From positions 50,545-114,544 of the forward strand of contig DAXETY010000040.1 in assembly GCA_051155755.1 (NCBI GenBank): a DNA stretch of 64,000 nt. The letters are read 5' to 3'. Of this stretch, positions 1 to 8,087 are shown in pieces; position 1 is the first letter of the stretch, and each line of letters starts with the position of its first letter. The position numbers were made by a program, and so were the translations under genes. The notes under the pieces were generated by a model, which was not told where the DNA came from, did not search any database, and was given only the letters and a program-made list of their open reading frames with translations. The DNA is from DAXETY01 sp051155755. Its GTDB lineage: Bacteria > Desulfobacterota > Desulfobacteria > Desulfobacterales > SG8-13.

Positions 1-256
1 CCAGGTTGTAAATTTCGTCCGGCTGCACCTCCTGAATGATGCGGATCAGGTTGGTGGCATCGGTCAGGTCGCCGTAGTGAAGGATAAAATGCAGATCCGG
101 GTCGTGCGGGTCCTGATATAGATGGTCGATGCGGGCGGTGTTGAACGAGGAGGAGCGGCGCTTGATGCCGTGCACCTCGTAGCCTTTGTCCAGCAGAAAT
201 TCGGCCAGATAGGCACCGTCCTGGCCGGTGATGCCCGTAATCAACGCACGCTTCAT
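1..256 (-). CDS. gmd: GDP-mannose 4,6-dehydratase, N-terminal part (runs off the left edge)
   Basis: Only the first 85 or so codons are in the window. The protein starts MKRALITGITGQDGAYLAEF, the hallmark N-terminus of GDP-mannose 4,6-dehydratase, with the Rossmann glycine motif GITGQDG at residues 8-14 and the NADP-contacting HGIKRRSSSFNT segment near residues 34-45. The enzyme converts GDP-mannose to GDP-4-keto-6-deoxymannose, the first step to GDP-fucose, GDP-rhamnose or GDP-perosamine for surface polysaccharide. It lies 47 bp downstream of the UDP-glucuronate decarboxylase gene on the same strand, so the two are probably co-transcribed as part of a polysaccharide locus extending left. Confidence 0.95.
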   Translation of the reverse strand, partial: MKRALITGITGQDGAYLAEFLLDKGYEVHGIKRRSSSFNTARIDHLYQDPHDPDLHFILHYGDLTDATNLIRIIQEVQPDEIYNL

Positions 257-303
257 GCGGATCTTCACCTTTCTGGGTTACACGGAAGATTTCGAACGTT
301 GGG

Positions 304-1245
304 TTATACCAGCTTTCGGAAGTATTCGACCGTCCGCGGCAGGCCTTCATCCAGGCTAACCGTGGGCTTCCAGTCCAGCAGTTTGCCCGCCAGGGTGATG
401 TCCGGCCGGCGTTTCAAGGGATCGTCCTGAGGCAGCGGCCGGAACACGATTTTCGACCGGGATCCGGTCAATTTCACTATCTTTTCAGCCAGTTCCAGAA
501 TGGTGAATTCACCCGGGTTGCCCAGGTTGATCGGCCCGACGCAATCGTCGGGACTGTTCATCATCCGGAATATGCCTTCGATCAGATCGTCCACGAAGCA
601 AAAGGACCGGGTCTGAGAGCCGTCGCCGTAAATGGTGATATCCTGATTTCGCAGGGCCTGCATGATGAAATTGCTGATCACCCGGCCGTCGTTGGGGTGC
701 ATGCGCGGACCGTAGGTGTTGAAAATTCGCACCACTTTGATTCGCATCCGGTGCTGGCGGTAATAATCGAAAAACAGCGTCTCGGCACAGCGCTTGCCCT
801 CGTCGTAGCAGGAGCGCGGCCCGATTGTGTTGACGTTGCCCCAGTAGTCCTCCCGCTGGGGGTGGACGTTGGGATTGCCGTAGACCTCGGAGGTGGAAGC
901 CTGCAGGATTTTGGCCTTCAGCCGCTTGGCCATGCCCAGCATGTTGATGGACCCGTGCACGTTGACCTTGGTGGTCTGTACCGGATCGTTCTGATAGTGG
1001 ATCGGAGAGGCCGGGCAGGCCAGATTGTATATTTCGTCAACCTCCAGATAAAGCGGAAAGGTGATGTCGTGACGCATCAACTCGAAGTACGGATCGTCGA
1101 GCAGGTGGACGATATTGCGCTTGGTGCCCGTGTAAAAGTTGTCGACACAGATGACATCACACCGCTCTTTGAGCAGCCGCTCACAGAGAAACGAACCCAG
1201 AAAGCCCGCGCCTCCGGTCACCAGCACACGTTTTCGCAAGTGCAT
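304..1245 (-). CDS. UDP-glucuronate decarboxylase (UDP-xylose synthase), extended SDR family
   Basis: A 313-residue NAD-dependent extended short-chain dehydrogenase. It has the N-terminal motif GGAGFLG (residues 11-17), the STSE stretch at 117-120 and the catalytic YxxxK pair Y147/K151. The segments CPASPIHYQNDPVQTTKVNV and RIFNTYGPRMHPNDGRVISN match the UXS family, which oxidises and decarboxylates UDP-glucuronate to UDP-xylose (or the 4-keto intermediate). Length is normal for the single-domain bacterial enzyme. An AGGTGAACGG-type purine stretch lies just before the ATG. It precedes gmd with a short gap, fitting a nucleotide-sugar operon for extracellular polysaccharide. Confidence 0.93.
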   Translation of the reverse strand: MHLRKRVLVTGGAGFLGSFLCERLLKERCDVICVDNFYTGTKRNIVHLLDDPYFELMRHDITFPLYLEVDEIYNLACPASPIHYQNDPVQTTKVNVHGSINMLGMAKRLKAKILQASTSEVYGNPNVHPQREDYWGNVNTIGPRSCYDEGKRCAETLFFDYYRQHRMRIKVVRIFNTYGPRMHPNDGRVISNFIMQALRNQDITIYGDGSQTRSFCFVDDLIEGIFRMMNSPDDCVGPINLGNPGEFTILELAEKIVKLTGSRSKIVFRPLPQDDPLKRRPDITLAGKLLDWKPTVSLDEGLPRTVEYFRKLV

Positions 1246-1434
1246 CCGTTCACCTCGAAAATTGAGTCAGTCCAATGGGAAGCCCGCAGCCGCCCGGCCG
1301 ATTCAACCCGGCCGGAATCGCAGAACCGGCAAACGTAAATCCAACATTAACTATCACAAAAACCGCAGAAAATCAAAGAATTCAGGCAAACAAGGCAATG
1401 ATGGATTCTTGGGTGAAAAACGCATCCCGGAAAG

Positions 1435-1590
1435 TTGATGAAGTCGTAAAAAGTCAAAATTTATTGGAATCTGTCATTCCCGCGAAGGCGGGAATCTCGA
1501 AATCATAGTTATTACAGTCTGTTAAAATAGAGTTCCCCGTCTACGCGGGGATGACTCCCGGGTAAAACGGACTTTTTACGATTCCATCAA
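1435..1590 (+). repeat. 156-bp MITE-like element, copy 1
   Basis: The element is bounded by 21-bp terminal inverted repeats (left starts TTGATG and ends TCGTAAAAAGTC; the right end is its reverse complement with two mismatches, at 1570-1590). Inside are two hairpins, one around CATTCCCGCGAAGGCGGGAA (about 1474-1495) and one around CCCCGTCTACGCGGGG (about 1535-1550). It carries no ORF. A second copy of exactly the same length lies at 10184-10339 in the opposite orientation and aligns without gaps. It fills most of the non-coding interval 1246-1740. Confidence 0.8.
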
Positions 1591-1740
1591 AGGAGAGCTG
1601 CGCGTTTGCAACGGAGTGGAAAATGGGTAAAGCGCTGCGAACACACCGCCCCTTTTACAGGCGGTTGATTGCCGGTTTCGCCGCGCTTCATCGGTCAGAG
1701 GATTCATCTATCATGGCTGGGCGGATCCATTACAACCGGC

Positions 1741-1959
1741 TTATTCGATGAGCTCGAAATTCTGCAGTGCCTCGGCGATTCGATCTTCGTTCAAATTTTC
1801 GATGTCCTGCCAGGCGATGCACGCTTCGGTGTCGTCATTTCGTACGACCCGGATTTCGCCGCTCTTTTCGTATACGTGCACAAGATCATCCGGATTGCCG
1901 CTCAACTTTTCAACGTACACCTTTTTGATCATGTTTCCGATCTGTGTTTGCCGTTTCAT
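1741..1959 (-). CDS. small hypothetical protein (72 aa)
   Basis: A 72-residue soluble acidic protein starting MKRQTQIGNMIKKVYVEKLS and ending ALQNFELIE. The ATG at 1959 is preceded by a good ribosome binding site (GGGGAG, about six bases upstream), so it is preferred over longer in-frame starts extending to 2202. I do not recognise a family; composition suggests a compact alpha/beta protein with an acidic C-terminal helix. It stands alone on the minus strand, downstream of a strong terminator at 2100-2136. Confidence 0.6.
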   Translation of the reverse strand: MKRQTQIGNMIKKVYVEKLSGNPDDLVHVYEKSGEIRVVRNDDTEACIAWQDIENLNEDRIAEALQNFELIE

Positions 1960-2099
1960 TTTATACTCCCCAATGGTCCGGCTGCCGCAACGGCGGCGCC
2001 GGTGTCTTTTAAACGCAAAACTTTTGCAGGATTGAACCGATATTCTTGAAAGGCTCGGTTCGGGAAGAATAATCTCTGGCCCGTGGAAGTCAATATGGT

Positions 2100-2136
2100 A
2101 AAAAAGAGACGGCCCGCCGGGGATTTGCGGGCCGTC
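2100..2136 (-). terminator. rho-independent terminator (minus strand)
   Basis: Ten-base perfect stem (GACGGCCCGC at 2108-2117 with its complement at 2127-2136), nine-base loop, then TCTTTTTT when read on the minus strand. It lies upstream of the 72-aa gene, so it ends a transcript coming from the right or acts as a leader attenuator for that gene. Confidence 0.7.
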
Positions 2137-2424
2137 CACTACGAGGTGAGGGTCAATGGCACGCAACCACCGTGGAGGGAGAAACGATGGCTGCAATAAC
2201 AAAATAGTATGCCACGATGTGGTATGTCAAGTAAAAAAATCACCTTGCCAAAAAAAACCACGAATTCAGTCGGAGCCACTGTAAACAGTTCTTTTCCCGA
2301 AAAATCTTGTATCCGCATCGAAATTCAGTTAGGAAAAAGGAACCATGGAACCCAACGACTGCCGGCGCAGCCTTTAGAGCCGCAGCGCGCCGAACGGCTT
2401 CCACTGCCGGATCAAATCGCGCTT

Positions 2425-2490
2425 GCCCCCGTAGTTCAGAGGAAAGAGCACAGGATTTCCAAGGCACACCGCAAAGGATTCAATTTTCCG
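2425..2490 (+). pseudogene. degenerate tRNA-Arg copy
   Basis: The first 36 bases (starting GCCCCCGTAGTTCAGAGGAA) closely match the 5' half of the intact tRNA-Arg(CCT) at 5705-5780. The rest is decayed, with only a TTCAATT T-loop core recognisable and no 3' acceptor strand. It cannot fold as a tRNA. The remaining part of the interval 2137-2606 shows nothing else I can support. Confidence 0.6.
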
Positions 2491-2606
2491 TTTGATGAAT
2501 CAGATTAAGATTTTATCTACAGTTGGTTTGACCTGGAAATTCAGGGGAAATTCGACCTTTACGGAGACAATTTACACTTAATTCTCCTTCCGAATCGGAA
2601 ATCGAA

Positions 2607-4571
2607 ATGAAATCCCATCACAAGACTTTTTTTTTGTTTACCCTGCTGTCGTGCCTGGTCGCCGCCGCTCTGATCTGCGGACCGGCGGCGACTGCAGAGC
2701 CCACCGCCGATCAAGAAGCAACCGGTTTTTCCGGTGACATCGTGCCGCTTCAAACCGAAAGCCCGCGCCAGACCATCGAGACCTTTCAGGCGTTGACACA
2801 GAGCCTGGAAGAACGCTTCAAGGCCTATCGCCTGGACAGATCGCAGGCCAACTTCGAAGCGCTGAAGAGTCTCGTACCTTCATTCCATGCGTTGTTCGAT
2901 TTGTCGGCGGTGGCGCCCAGCGCCCGCCACGATGTCGGCATGGATACCCTGGGCTATCTGCTCGATATTTTCGGGCGCATCGACCCGCTGTACCTGCAAG
3001 CCAGCCCGGATCAGGCCGCTGTCGAGGCCGGCGAGGTGGACAATTACTGGCGCATCCCCCGCACGCCCATTGCCATCGCCCAAATCCAAGACGGCGAACG
3101 TGAGGGCGAGTTTTTGTTCGCCGCGCGCAGCATCGCGATCGCGCCCAGGTTCTATCAACGGATCGCCCATCTGCCGTTGCGGTCATCGCTCGACATCGAG
3201 AGTTGGACCCGCACGCTCCCGCAAATCACCGGCCCGATGATCCCCCAATGGATACCGGCCAACATACCGGCCCCGTTGCAGGCGGTCTGGTTGAAAACGC
3301 CGATCTGGAAGGTGTTCGCCGTCGCCCTGATCACCACCCTGGCGACGGTCCTGCTGATGGTCTTTCATCTGGTGGTCAACCGGAACCCTTCGAAAGGTGA
3401 TCTTCTCAGATCACTGCGGCGCATCCTGACACCGATCGCGATCCTGGTGGTTTTCGCCTGGTTGTCGGACTTTATCACTTTTCAGATCAACGTTGCCGGG
3501 GGCTTTGCGAGGATCGTCGACACCACGGCAACGCTCATCGTGTACCTTGCCGTCGCCTGGCTGGCCTGGCTCCTCCTGCGGGCCCTGTTCGCAGGCATCG
3601 TGCGGTCGCGCAATATCGATGTGGACAGTTTCGATGCCCACCTCTATCGCCTGGCCGGCAAGGTGCTCGGCATCGTCGCGGTGGTGGTCATTCTCGCCCG
3701 CGCAGCGCATTATTTGGGGGTGCCGCTTTACAGTGTCGTCGCCGGTCTCGGTATCGGCGGTCTGGCCATCGCACTGGCCATCCGTCCGACGCTGGAAAAC
3801 CTGATCGGGGGGATCATTCTCTACGTCGACCAGCCCGTGCGGGTCGGGGACTTTTGCAGCTTCGATGACAAGACCGGCACCATCGAGAGCATAGGTGTTC
3901 GCTCGACCAAGCTCCGGGCACTGGACCGCACGGTGATTTCCATCCCCAATGCGGCGTTGGCCGACATGCAGTTGATCAACTACGCCAAGTGCGACCGAAT
4001 GCTGATCCACACGACAATCGGCCTGCGTTACGAAACCGAGCCGGACCAATTGCGCTACGCGCTGGTCAAAATCCGTGAAATGCTGCACGCCCACCCGCGG
4101 ATCGACAGCGACACGATCCGGGTGCGGTTCTTCGAATACGGCGCCTCCTCTCTCGACATCAAAATACGGATCTATGCGCTGACCCGGGACTGGAACGATT
4201 TCTTCGCCATCCGGGAAGACGTCCTGCTGCGGATCAACGACATCGTCCGCGAGGCCGGCACCGGATTCGCCTTCCCGTCGCAAACGATGTATCTCAGCCG
4301 CGACCACGGACTGGACGAGGAAAGCAGCCAGGCGGCGGTCAAAGCCGTACAGCAATGGCGGAAATCCGGCAAGCTGGCTTTCCCGCGTCTGTCACGGGAG
4401 CGCATCGAACGGTTGCAGGGAACCCTGGACTATCCGCCGCGCGGATCGGTGGAGGCCGGAGCGGACGTCGAGGAGTGGGGCGAAGGGGCCGAGCCTTTGT
4501 CCACCGAACCGGAGCCGGCCGAGACGGAAGCAGATGAGAAGAAAGAAAAAACCGAAGACGCGGCTCGCTAG
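2607..4571 (+). CDS. MscS-family mechanosensitive ion channel (654 aa)
   Basis: Begins with a signal peptide (hydrophobic residues about 8-28), followed by a periplasmic domain to about residue 230. Four or five membrane segments lie between about 232 and 395. The pore helix region is VAGLGIGGLAIALAIRPTLE, followed by IGGIILYVDQPVRVGDFCSF, diagnostic of the MscS pore and beta domain. The cytoplasmic vestibule continues to about residue 560 (IPNAALADMQLINYAKCDR), and an acidic C-terminal tail follows. Role: pressure-relief channel in the inner membrane during osmotic downshift. It is longer than E. coli MscS (286 aa) because of the N-terminal domain, like YnaI/MscM-type relatives. It is convergent with the lipoprotein gene at 4715-5179. 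Confidence 0.9.
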   Translation: MKSHHKTFFLFTLLSCLVAAALICGPAATAEPTADQEATGFSGDIVPLQTESPRQTIETFQALTQSLEERFKAYRLDRSQANFEALKSLVPSFHALFDLSAVAPSARHDVGMDTLGYLLDIFGRIDPLYLQASPDQAAVEAGEVDNYWRIPRTPIAIAQIQDGEREGEFLFAARSIAIAPRFYQRIAHLPLRSSLDIESWTRTLPQITGPMIPQWIPANIPAPLQAVWLKTPIWKVFAVALITTLATVLLMVFHLVVNRNPSKGDLLRSLRRILTPIAILVVFAWLSDFITFQINVAGGFARIVDTTATLIVYLAVAWLAWLLLRALFAGIVRSRNIDVDSFDAHLYRLAGKVLGIVAVVVILARAAHYLGVPLYSVVAGLGIGGLAIALAIRPTLENLIGGIILYVDQPVRVGDFCSFDDKTGTIESIGVRSTKLRALDRTVISIPNAALADMQLINYAKCDRMLIHTTIGLRYETEPDQLRYALVKIREMLHAHPRIDSDTIRVRFFEYGASSLDIKIRIYALTRDWNDFFAIREDVLLRINDIVREAGTGFAFPSQTMYLSRDHGLDEESSQAAVKAVQQWRKSGKLAFPRLSRERIERLQGTLDYPPRGSVEAGADVEEWGEGAEPLSTEPEPAETEADEKKEKTEDAAR

Positions 4572-4714
4572 CCGGGTCGCGATTTCCGAGCCGTGCGCCG
4601 GGTATGCCGAGCCCTTTGCCCCATTATCGTCATTTTGAATCCGCCCGGCCCGGTTTTCTCAGAATACCTCCGGTGGAACCTCCGATTCAATCCGCCTTGA
4701 ATTCATTTATTAGG

Positions 4715-5179
4715 TTACTGCCGCACGCGAAACGTTCCGTCCGGCGCAGAGATCAGGCGGATGCGATCGCCCACTATAAATTCGTCATCCTTTTCCTGCA
4801 CGATCACCATAATCCGGCCGTCATCCAATTCCACCTCGAGCTCGAGGCCCGGCCGGGTTGCCCGGGAACGCTCGGCGGCCGATCCGGCCGCCCCTCCGGC
4901 CAGTGCCCCTCCTGTGGTCGCCAGTGTTCTCCCCCGGCCACCGCCGATGGTACTGCCCACGATTCCTCCCACAATCGCGCCACCGACCATGCCCGCACCG
5001 GACTCCTGGCCCTGAATTTGGACCTCGGAAACTTGCAGGACGGTTCCGAAATATACGGTCAGCGGCCTCTGGGCCTGATCGCGGGTAAAGGTCCGACTAC
5101 CTTGACTGGGTGCCTGACAACCCAGCAGCACGATCGCCGCGAAAACAAGCAAGACATTTACCTGCCATCGCATTTTCAT
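4715..5179 (-). CDS. glycine-zipper outer-membrane lipoprotein (SlyB/Pcp-like)
   Basis: 154 residues from the ATG at 5179, which has AGGAAAGGA about 11 bases upstream; a second ATG two codons in is equally possible. The N-terminus is a lipoprotein signal with lipobox LLGC (Cys21). Residues about 61-100 form a glycine zipper (GAGMVGGAIVGGIVGSTIGG and a second Gly/Ala-rich stretch), and the C-terminal part is a small beta domain ending DGTFRVRQ. This arrangement is typical of SlyB/Pcp family envelope lipoproteins with a structural role. Longer in-frame starts upstream lack a signal sequence and are rejected. Confidence 0.8.
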   Translation of the reverse strand: MKMRWQVNVLLVFAAIVLLGCQAPSQGSRTFTRDQAQRPLTVYFGTVLQVSEVQIQGQESGAGMVGGAIVGGIVGSTIGGGRGRTLATTGGALAGGAAGSAAERSRATRPGLELEVELDDGRIMVIVQEKDDEFIVGDRIRLISAPDGTFRVRQ

Positions 5180-5427
5180 GTCGTTGTAATCCTTTCCTCT
5201 TGATTTTACGGTAATGTTTGTTGATTTTGGAAATGGGTGCCCATAAAACAACAAATGCCTGTAAGGCCCGGCTGAAGTGATACGCTTAAGAACTTGTTTC
5301 TTCATCGCAACGCTTAGCACTCGATTCTCGATGTCAAGCAAACAGGCCCGAGATTGTTGTTGTCAAAGCATCAACACCACATGTGGTGCGGGTCAAGCGG
5401 TTTTACAGGTCCCGGAAAACCGCTTGA

Positions 5428-5631
5428 AAGGAGGCCGAAATTGGAGTAAGGCTGTTCCATGATTTTCGGCGCAAGGCCGTCCGGAAAATGGTGAGGTCGG
5501 GAAGCCCTGAGCAGGTTGCCATGATGATTTCAAGGCACAAAACCAAGTCCGCCTTTATATCGGTACAAACCGCAAATGATGCCGATTTGAAATACGCAGC
5601 GTACAAGCAGCAAGCGCTTCTTCAGTGGTAG
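5428..5631 (+). pseudogene. tyrosine recombinase (phage integrase), C-terminal remnant
   Basis: This open frame encodes the end of a tyrosine-type integrase: LFHDFRRKAVRKMVRSGSPE, then QVAMMISRHKTKSAF and a tail ending ALLQW. It retains the HxxR box (H-D-F-R) and the second His of the usual GHKT motif, but Gly of that motif is Arg and the catalytic Tyr position (normally FDRYN) reads FISVQ. An in-frame stop lies directly upstream, so everything N-terminal is missing. It ends 73 bp before tRNA-Arg, the classic neighbourhood of an integrated element. The rest of 5180-5427 has no recognisable feature. Confidence 0.75.
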
Positions 5632-5704
5632 GTACAATTCGCCGATTTCAGCCAAAGACCGACGACGAAAACACCTGTACAACCTGCTGTATTCATTCAA
5701 ATTC

Positions 5705-5780
5705 GCCCCCGTAGCTCAGTGGATAGAGCACAGGATTCCTAATCCTGGTGCCGCAGGTTCAATTCCTGCCGGGGGCACCA
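5705..5780 (+). tRNA. tRNA-Arg (anticodon CCT)
   Basis: Complete cloverleaf: acceptor GCCCCCG pairs with CGGGGGC, D-arm GCTC/GAGC, anticodon stem CAGGA/TCCTG with loop TTCCTAA giving anticodon CCT, T-arm GCAGG TTCAATT CCTGC, then discriminator A and an encoded CCA. tRNA-Arg(CCT) is a frequent integration target for genomic islands, which fits the integrase fragment just upstream and the partial copies at 2425 and 6515. Confidence 0.95.
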
Positions 5781-6051
5781 ATAATTTGTCAGAGCTGTCA
5801 GAACAGGTTTGGGTATTATGATTAAAACAGTAGTGGCATCCCCGGCGCTTATGGCCATCTTTGTGCCCAAAACTGCCCCGCCGCATTCCGGACAGCGTTC
5901 CAGCAAATTGGTTTGGTTTTGATTTTGTTCATCCCTAAAGCGGTTCGGTTCCATTAAATAATAATTTTGCCATTGACAGGGTGTATTGCGGATATACTCT
6001 TAAATGCCTCGCAAGACAAATCTCCGGCTTAAGATTTTTCCTGCTTTGGCT

Positions 6052-6079
6052 GGGCAACCATCATCCCCGATGGTTGCCC
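6052..6079 (+). terminator. strong stem-loop, possible terminator
   Basis: Eleven-base perfect inverted repeat GGGCAACCATC / GATGGTTGCCC with a six-base loop, followed on the plus strand by AAACTTTTG. The T-tract is short, so termination is possible but not certain. Confidence 0.4.
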
Positions 6080-6514
6080 AAACTTTTGCCCTTCCCTGCC
6101 TAGCGAAATCCTTATTTGGCCTTCTACACTGTGGCATTGTACCTATTATCTTCGTTCGTCCTTTTGCCTCCCGAACACGCCTTGCTACATAATCTATCCT
6201 ACCTCAGGGCGGTTCGGTCGCCTCCAAACCCGGGCGCCCACCAGTTTAAATTCAAGCTTCTTACCGAATCGTTCGGCGTTTAGCAGTCCGTCAATTTGCG
6301 GCCTTTGATAATTTTGAAATTAAAGACAAAATCATTTTCCTCTTTTTAAGCAGAGACAATATCAATGGGAGAAAAAAGAGAAGTAAAGAATTTAAACCAT
6401 TTTGCGACCTGATTGACACAAGACCCTGTGAATCCACATGAAACAACTTGAAATATTTTTCAATGATTGTTACAAGTTAGTTTGTTTTATTTTTGTGTTT
6501 TGGGACTTTCTGTG

Positions 6515-6560
6515 CTTCCTGATCATGATGCCGCAGGTTCGATCCCTGCCGGGGGCACCA
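6515..6560 (+). repeat. displaced 3' half of tRNA-Arg (att-like duplication)
   Basis: Bases from the anticodon loop to the CCA end of tRNA-Arg(CCT) are repeated here with about five differences in 46, ending in the identical CTGCCGGGGGCACCA. A 3' tRNA half without its 5' half, 735 bp from the intact gene, is what tRNA-targeting site-specific integration leaves at the far end of an element. Confidence 0.75.
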
Positions 6561-6678
6561 GTTCGCATTCAGGTCTTTAGACAGCGACTCGTTTGTGCAC
6601 CAGGCGTCCATTCCATATTTGACGGAAACCCGCTTTGGATTTGACGCATCGACAGCTCGACGGTGAGGAGATTGAATC

Positions 6679-7584
6679 TTGAAGGAAGAAGTCTGGATCG
6701 CACTCGGGCTTACCGTGTTTGCGGGAATGGCGACCGGCATCGGCAGTGTCATCGCATTTACGGCCAAGCGCACGAACTACCGCTTTCTTTCCATTGCCAC
6801 GGGTTTTTCCGCCGGCGTAATGCTCTACGTTTCGTTTGTCGAGATCTTTTACAAAGGGGTCGAGGCTCTGACGGAGACCTACGGAGATTGGGGCCACTGG
6901 GTTAATTTCGCCGCATTTTTCGGCAGCATCCTGCTGATCGGGTTGATCGACGTTCTGATACCGGAGGAGGAAAATCCACACGAAACGCACACGGAGGAAG
7001 AAACCGCGCCGCTTCACGACGAAACGGCTCCGGTTCCGGATTTCGCTGCGGCCTGCAGACCGCTGCAACGCAGCAGTGCTGCAACCGCCCACGATCATGA
7101 CGTTCAGCAAAGAAAGCTCATGCGGATGGGCCTGTTCACGGCGCTGGCCATTGCCATTCACAATTTTCCCGAAGGGTTGGCGACCTTTCTGGCCGCCCTC
7201 CAGGATCCGGCCCTGGGTGTTGCCATTGCCGTGGCGGTTGCGTTGCACAACATTCCCGAGGGCATCAGCGTTTCGGTGCCGATATTCTATGCCACCGGCG
7301 ATCGAAAGAAAGCTTTTTTCTATTCGGTGCTCAGCGGCCTGTCGGAACCTCTGGGAGCCATTATCGCTTATGCGGCCCTGCGCCTGCTGATCGGCGGTGA
7401 GAGCGGGGTGATTCCCCCGCAGATCATGGGCGTGCTTTTCGGGGGCGTGGCCGGGATCATGGTTTACATCAGCCTGGACGAACTGCTGCCGACCAGCCGG
7501 GCCTATGGCAAAGGCCACGACAGTATCTTCGGTCTCGTTGGCGGAATGTTCGTTATGGCCGTCAGCCTGCTGTTGATGAAGTAA
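6679..7584 (+). CDS. zupT: ZIP-family zinc transporter ZupT
   Basis: 301 residues from a TTG start; GAGGAG sits eight bases upstream and supports it. The protein is a polytopic membrane protein of the ZIP family. It has the two signature metal-site helices: HNFPEGLATF (TM4) and HNIPEGISVSVPIF (TM5). A His/Glu-rich cytoplasmic loop (EEENPHETHTEEETAPLHDE) lies between TM3 and TM4. ZupT imports Zn(II), with lower preference for Fe and Mn, across the inner membrane. Length is slightly above the E. coli protein (257 aa) because of the loop. It appears monocistronic; a truncated copy of the composite hairpin repeat begins right at its stop codon. Confidence 0.92.
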   Translation: MKEEVWIALGLTVFAGMATGIGSVIAFTAKRTNYRFLSIATGFSAGVMLYVSFVEIFYKGVEALTETYGDWGHWVNFAAFFGSILLIGLIDVLIPEEENPHETHTEEETAPLHDETAPVPDFAAACRPLQRSSAATAHDHDVQQRKLMRMGLFTALAIAIHNFPEGLATFLAALQDPALGVAIAVAVALHNIPEGISVSVPIFYATGDRKKAFFYSVLSGLSEPLGAIIAYAALRLLIGGESGVIPPQIMGVLFGGVAGIMVYISLDELLPTSRAYGKGHDSIFGLVGGMFVMAVSLLLMK

Positions 7585-7647
7585 TTCTTGCCCAAACCGA
7601 GTGCTACTGCAAGTTCAACATCGAAGCACAAACGTGCTTCTGCCTCG
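7585..7647 (+). repeat. composite hairpin repeat, truncated copy A
   Basis: Begins immediately after the zupT stop. It carries the first two modules of the repeat family also seen at 23917, 29667 and 42831: a TTCTTGCCCAAACC lead-in, then AAGTTCAACATCGAAGCAC and a GTGCTTCTG hairpin arm. The middle and 3' modules are missing. The rest of 7648-8087 has an AT-rich stretch (about 7980-8050) that may hold the promoter of the next gene but no other feature. Confidence 0.65.
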
Positions 7648-8087
7648 GGCCCATTCACAAGCGTCCCTTTTCGAGCTGAGTTCCGCCGTATATCTTCATG
7701 CACGAACATTTTCCCCACCGCCAAAGAATCACCCCGCCGCGATCTTCTTGTCACCTCTGAGATTACAGCAACATAGCGTTCGGCCGCTCGAAAACACGGC
7801 CGGTTAAACGAAACTTGGGAGTCCCCCGCTTGACAGGGGTCGCCATGATTACCGCGCCCCGCACTGCCGGGCTGTGTCGTATTGCGTCGCAGGATCTGGG
7901 GCAAATCGACCAGCTCGGTTGGGGCATATCCCCCAAATGTGGATGCCAGGCGCCTTGTTTGCGATCCGATGTTTTTCAATAAGTATTTATAATTACTTTC
8001 TATAATATCTTTTTATTTTTTCGGCATCTATTTTGCAAAACACGATATTACACAGCGTGGGGACGGCAGGCATCAGCGGAGTGCAAC

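Larger units (their letters stand above)
5781..6678. other. non-coding scar region between tRNA-Arg and zupT
   Basis: About 900 bp with lower GC than the surroundings and no convincing gene. It contains a perfect stem-loop (6052-6079) and a displaced tRNA 3' half (6515-6560). Short ORFs here overlap the tRNA sequence or lack ribosome binding sites. Best read as the leftovers of an excised or decayed integrative element. Confidence 0.5.

Noticed and set aside
1470..1560. CRISPR array because of repeated CATTCCCGC-type hairpins
   Set aside because: Only two hairpins of different sequence, no regular repeat-spacer spacing and no cas genes; explained by the MITE-like element.
5739..5954. Minus-strand frame with a CPECGG zinc-knuckle-like motif
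   Set aside because: Its 3' part is the antisense of tRNA-Arg and there is no ribosome binding site; a single CxxC is not enough.
5971..5997. TTGACA ... TATACT promoter-like pair
   Set aside because: Spacer is only 14 bases and no gene follows in the correct direction.
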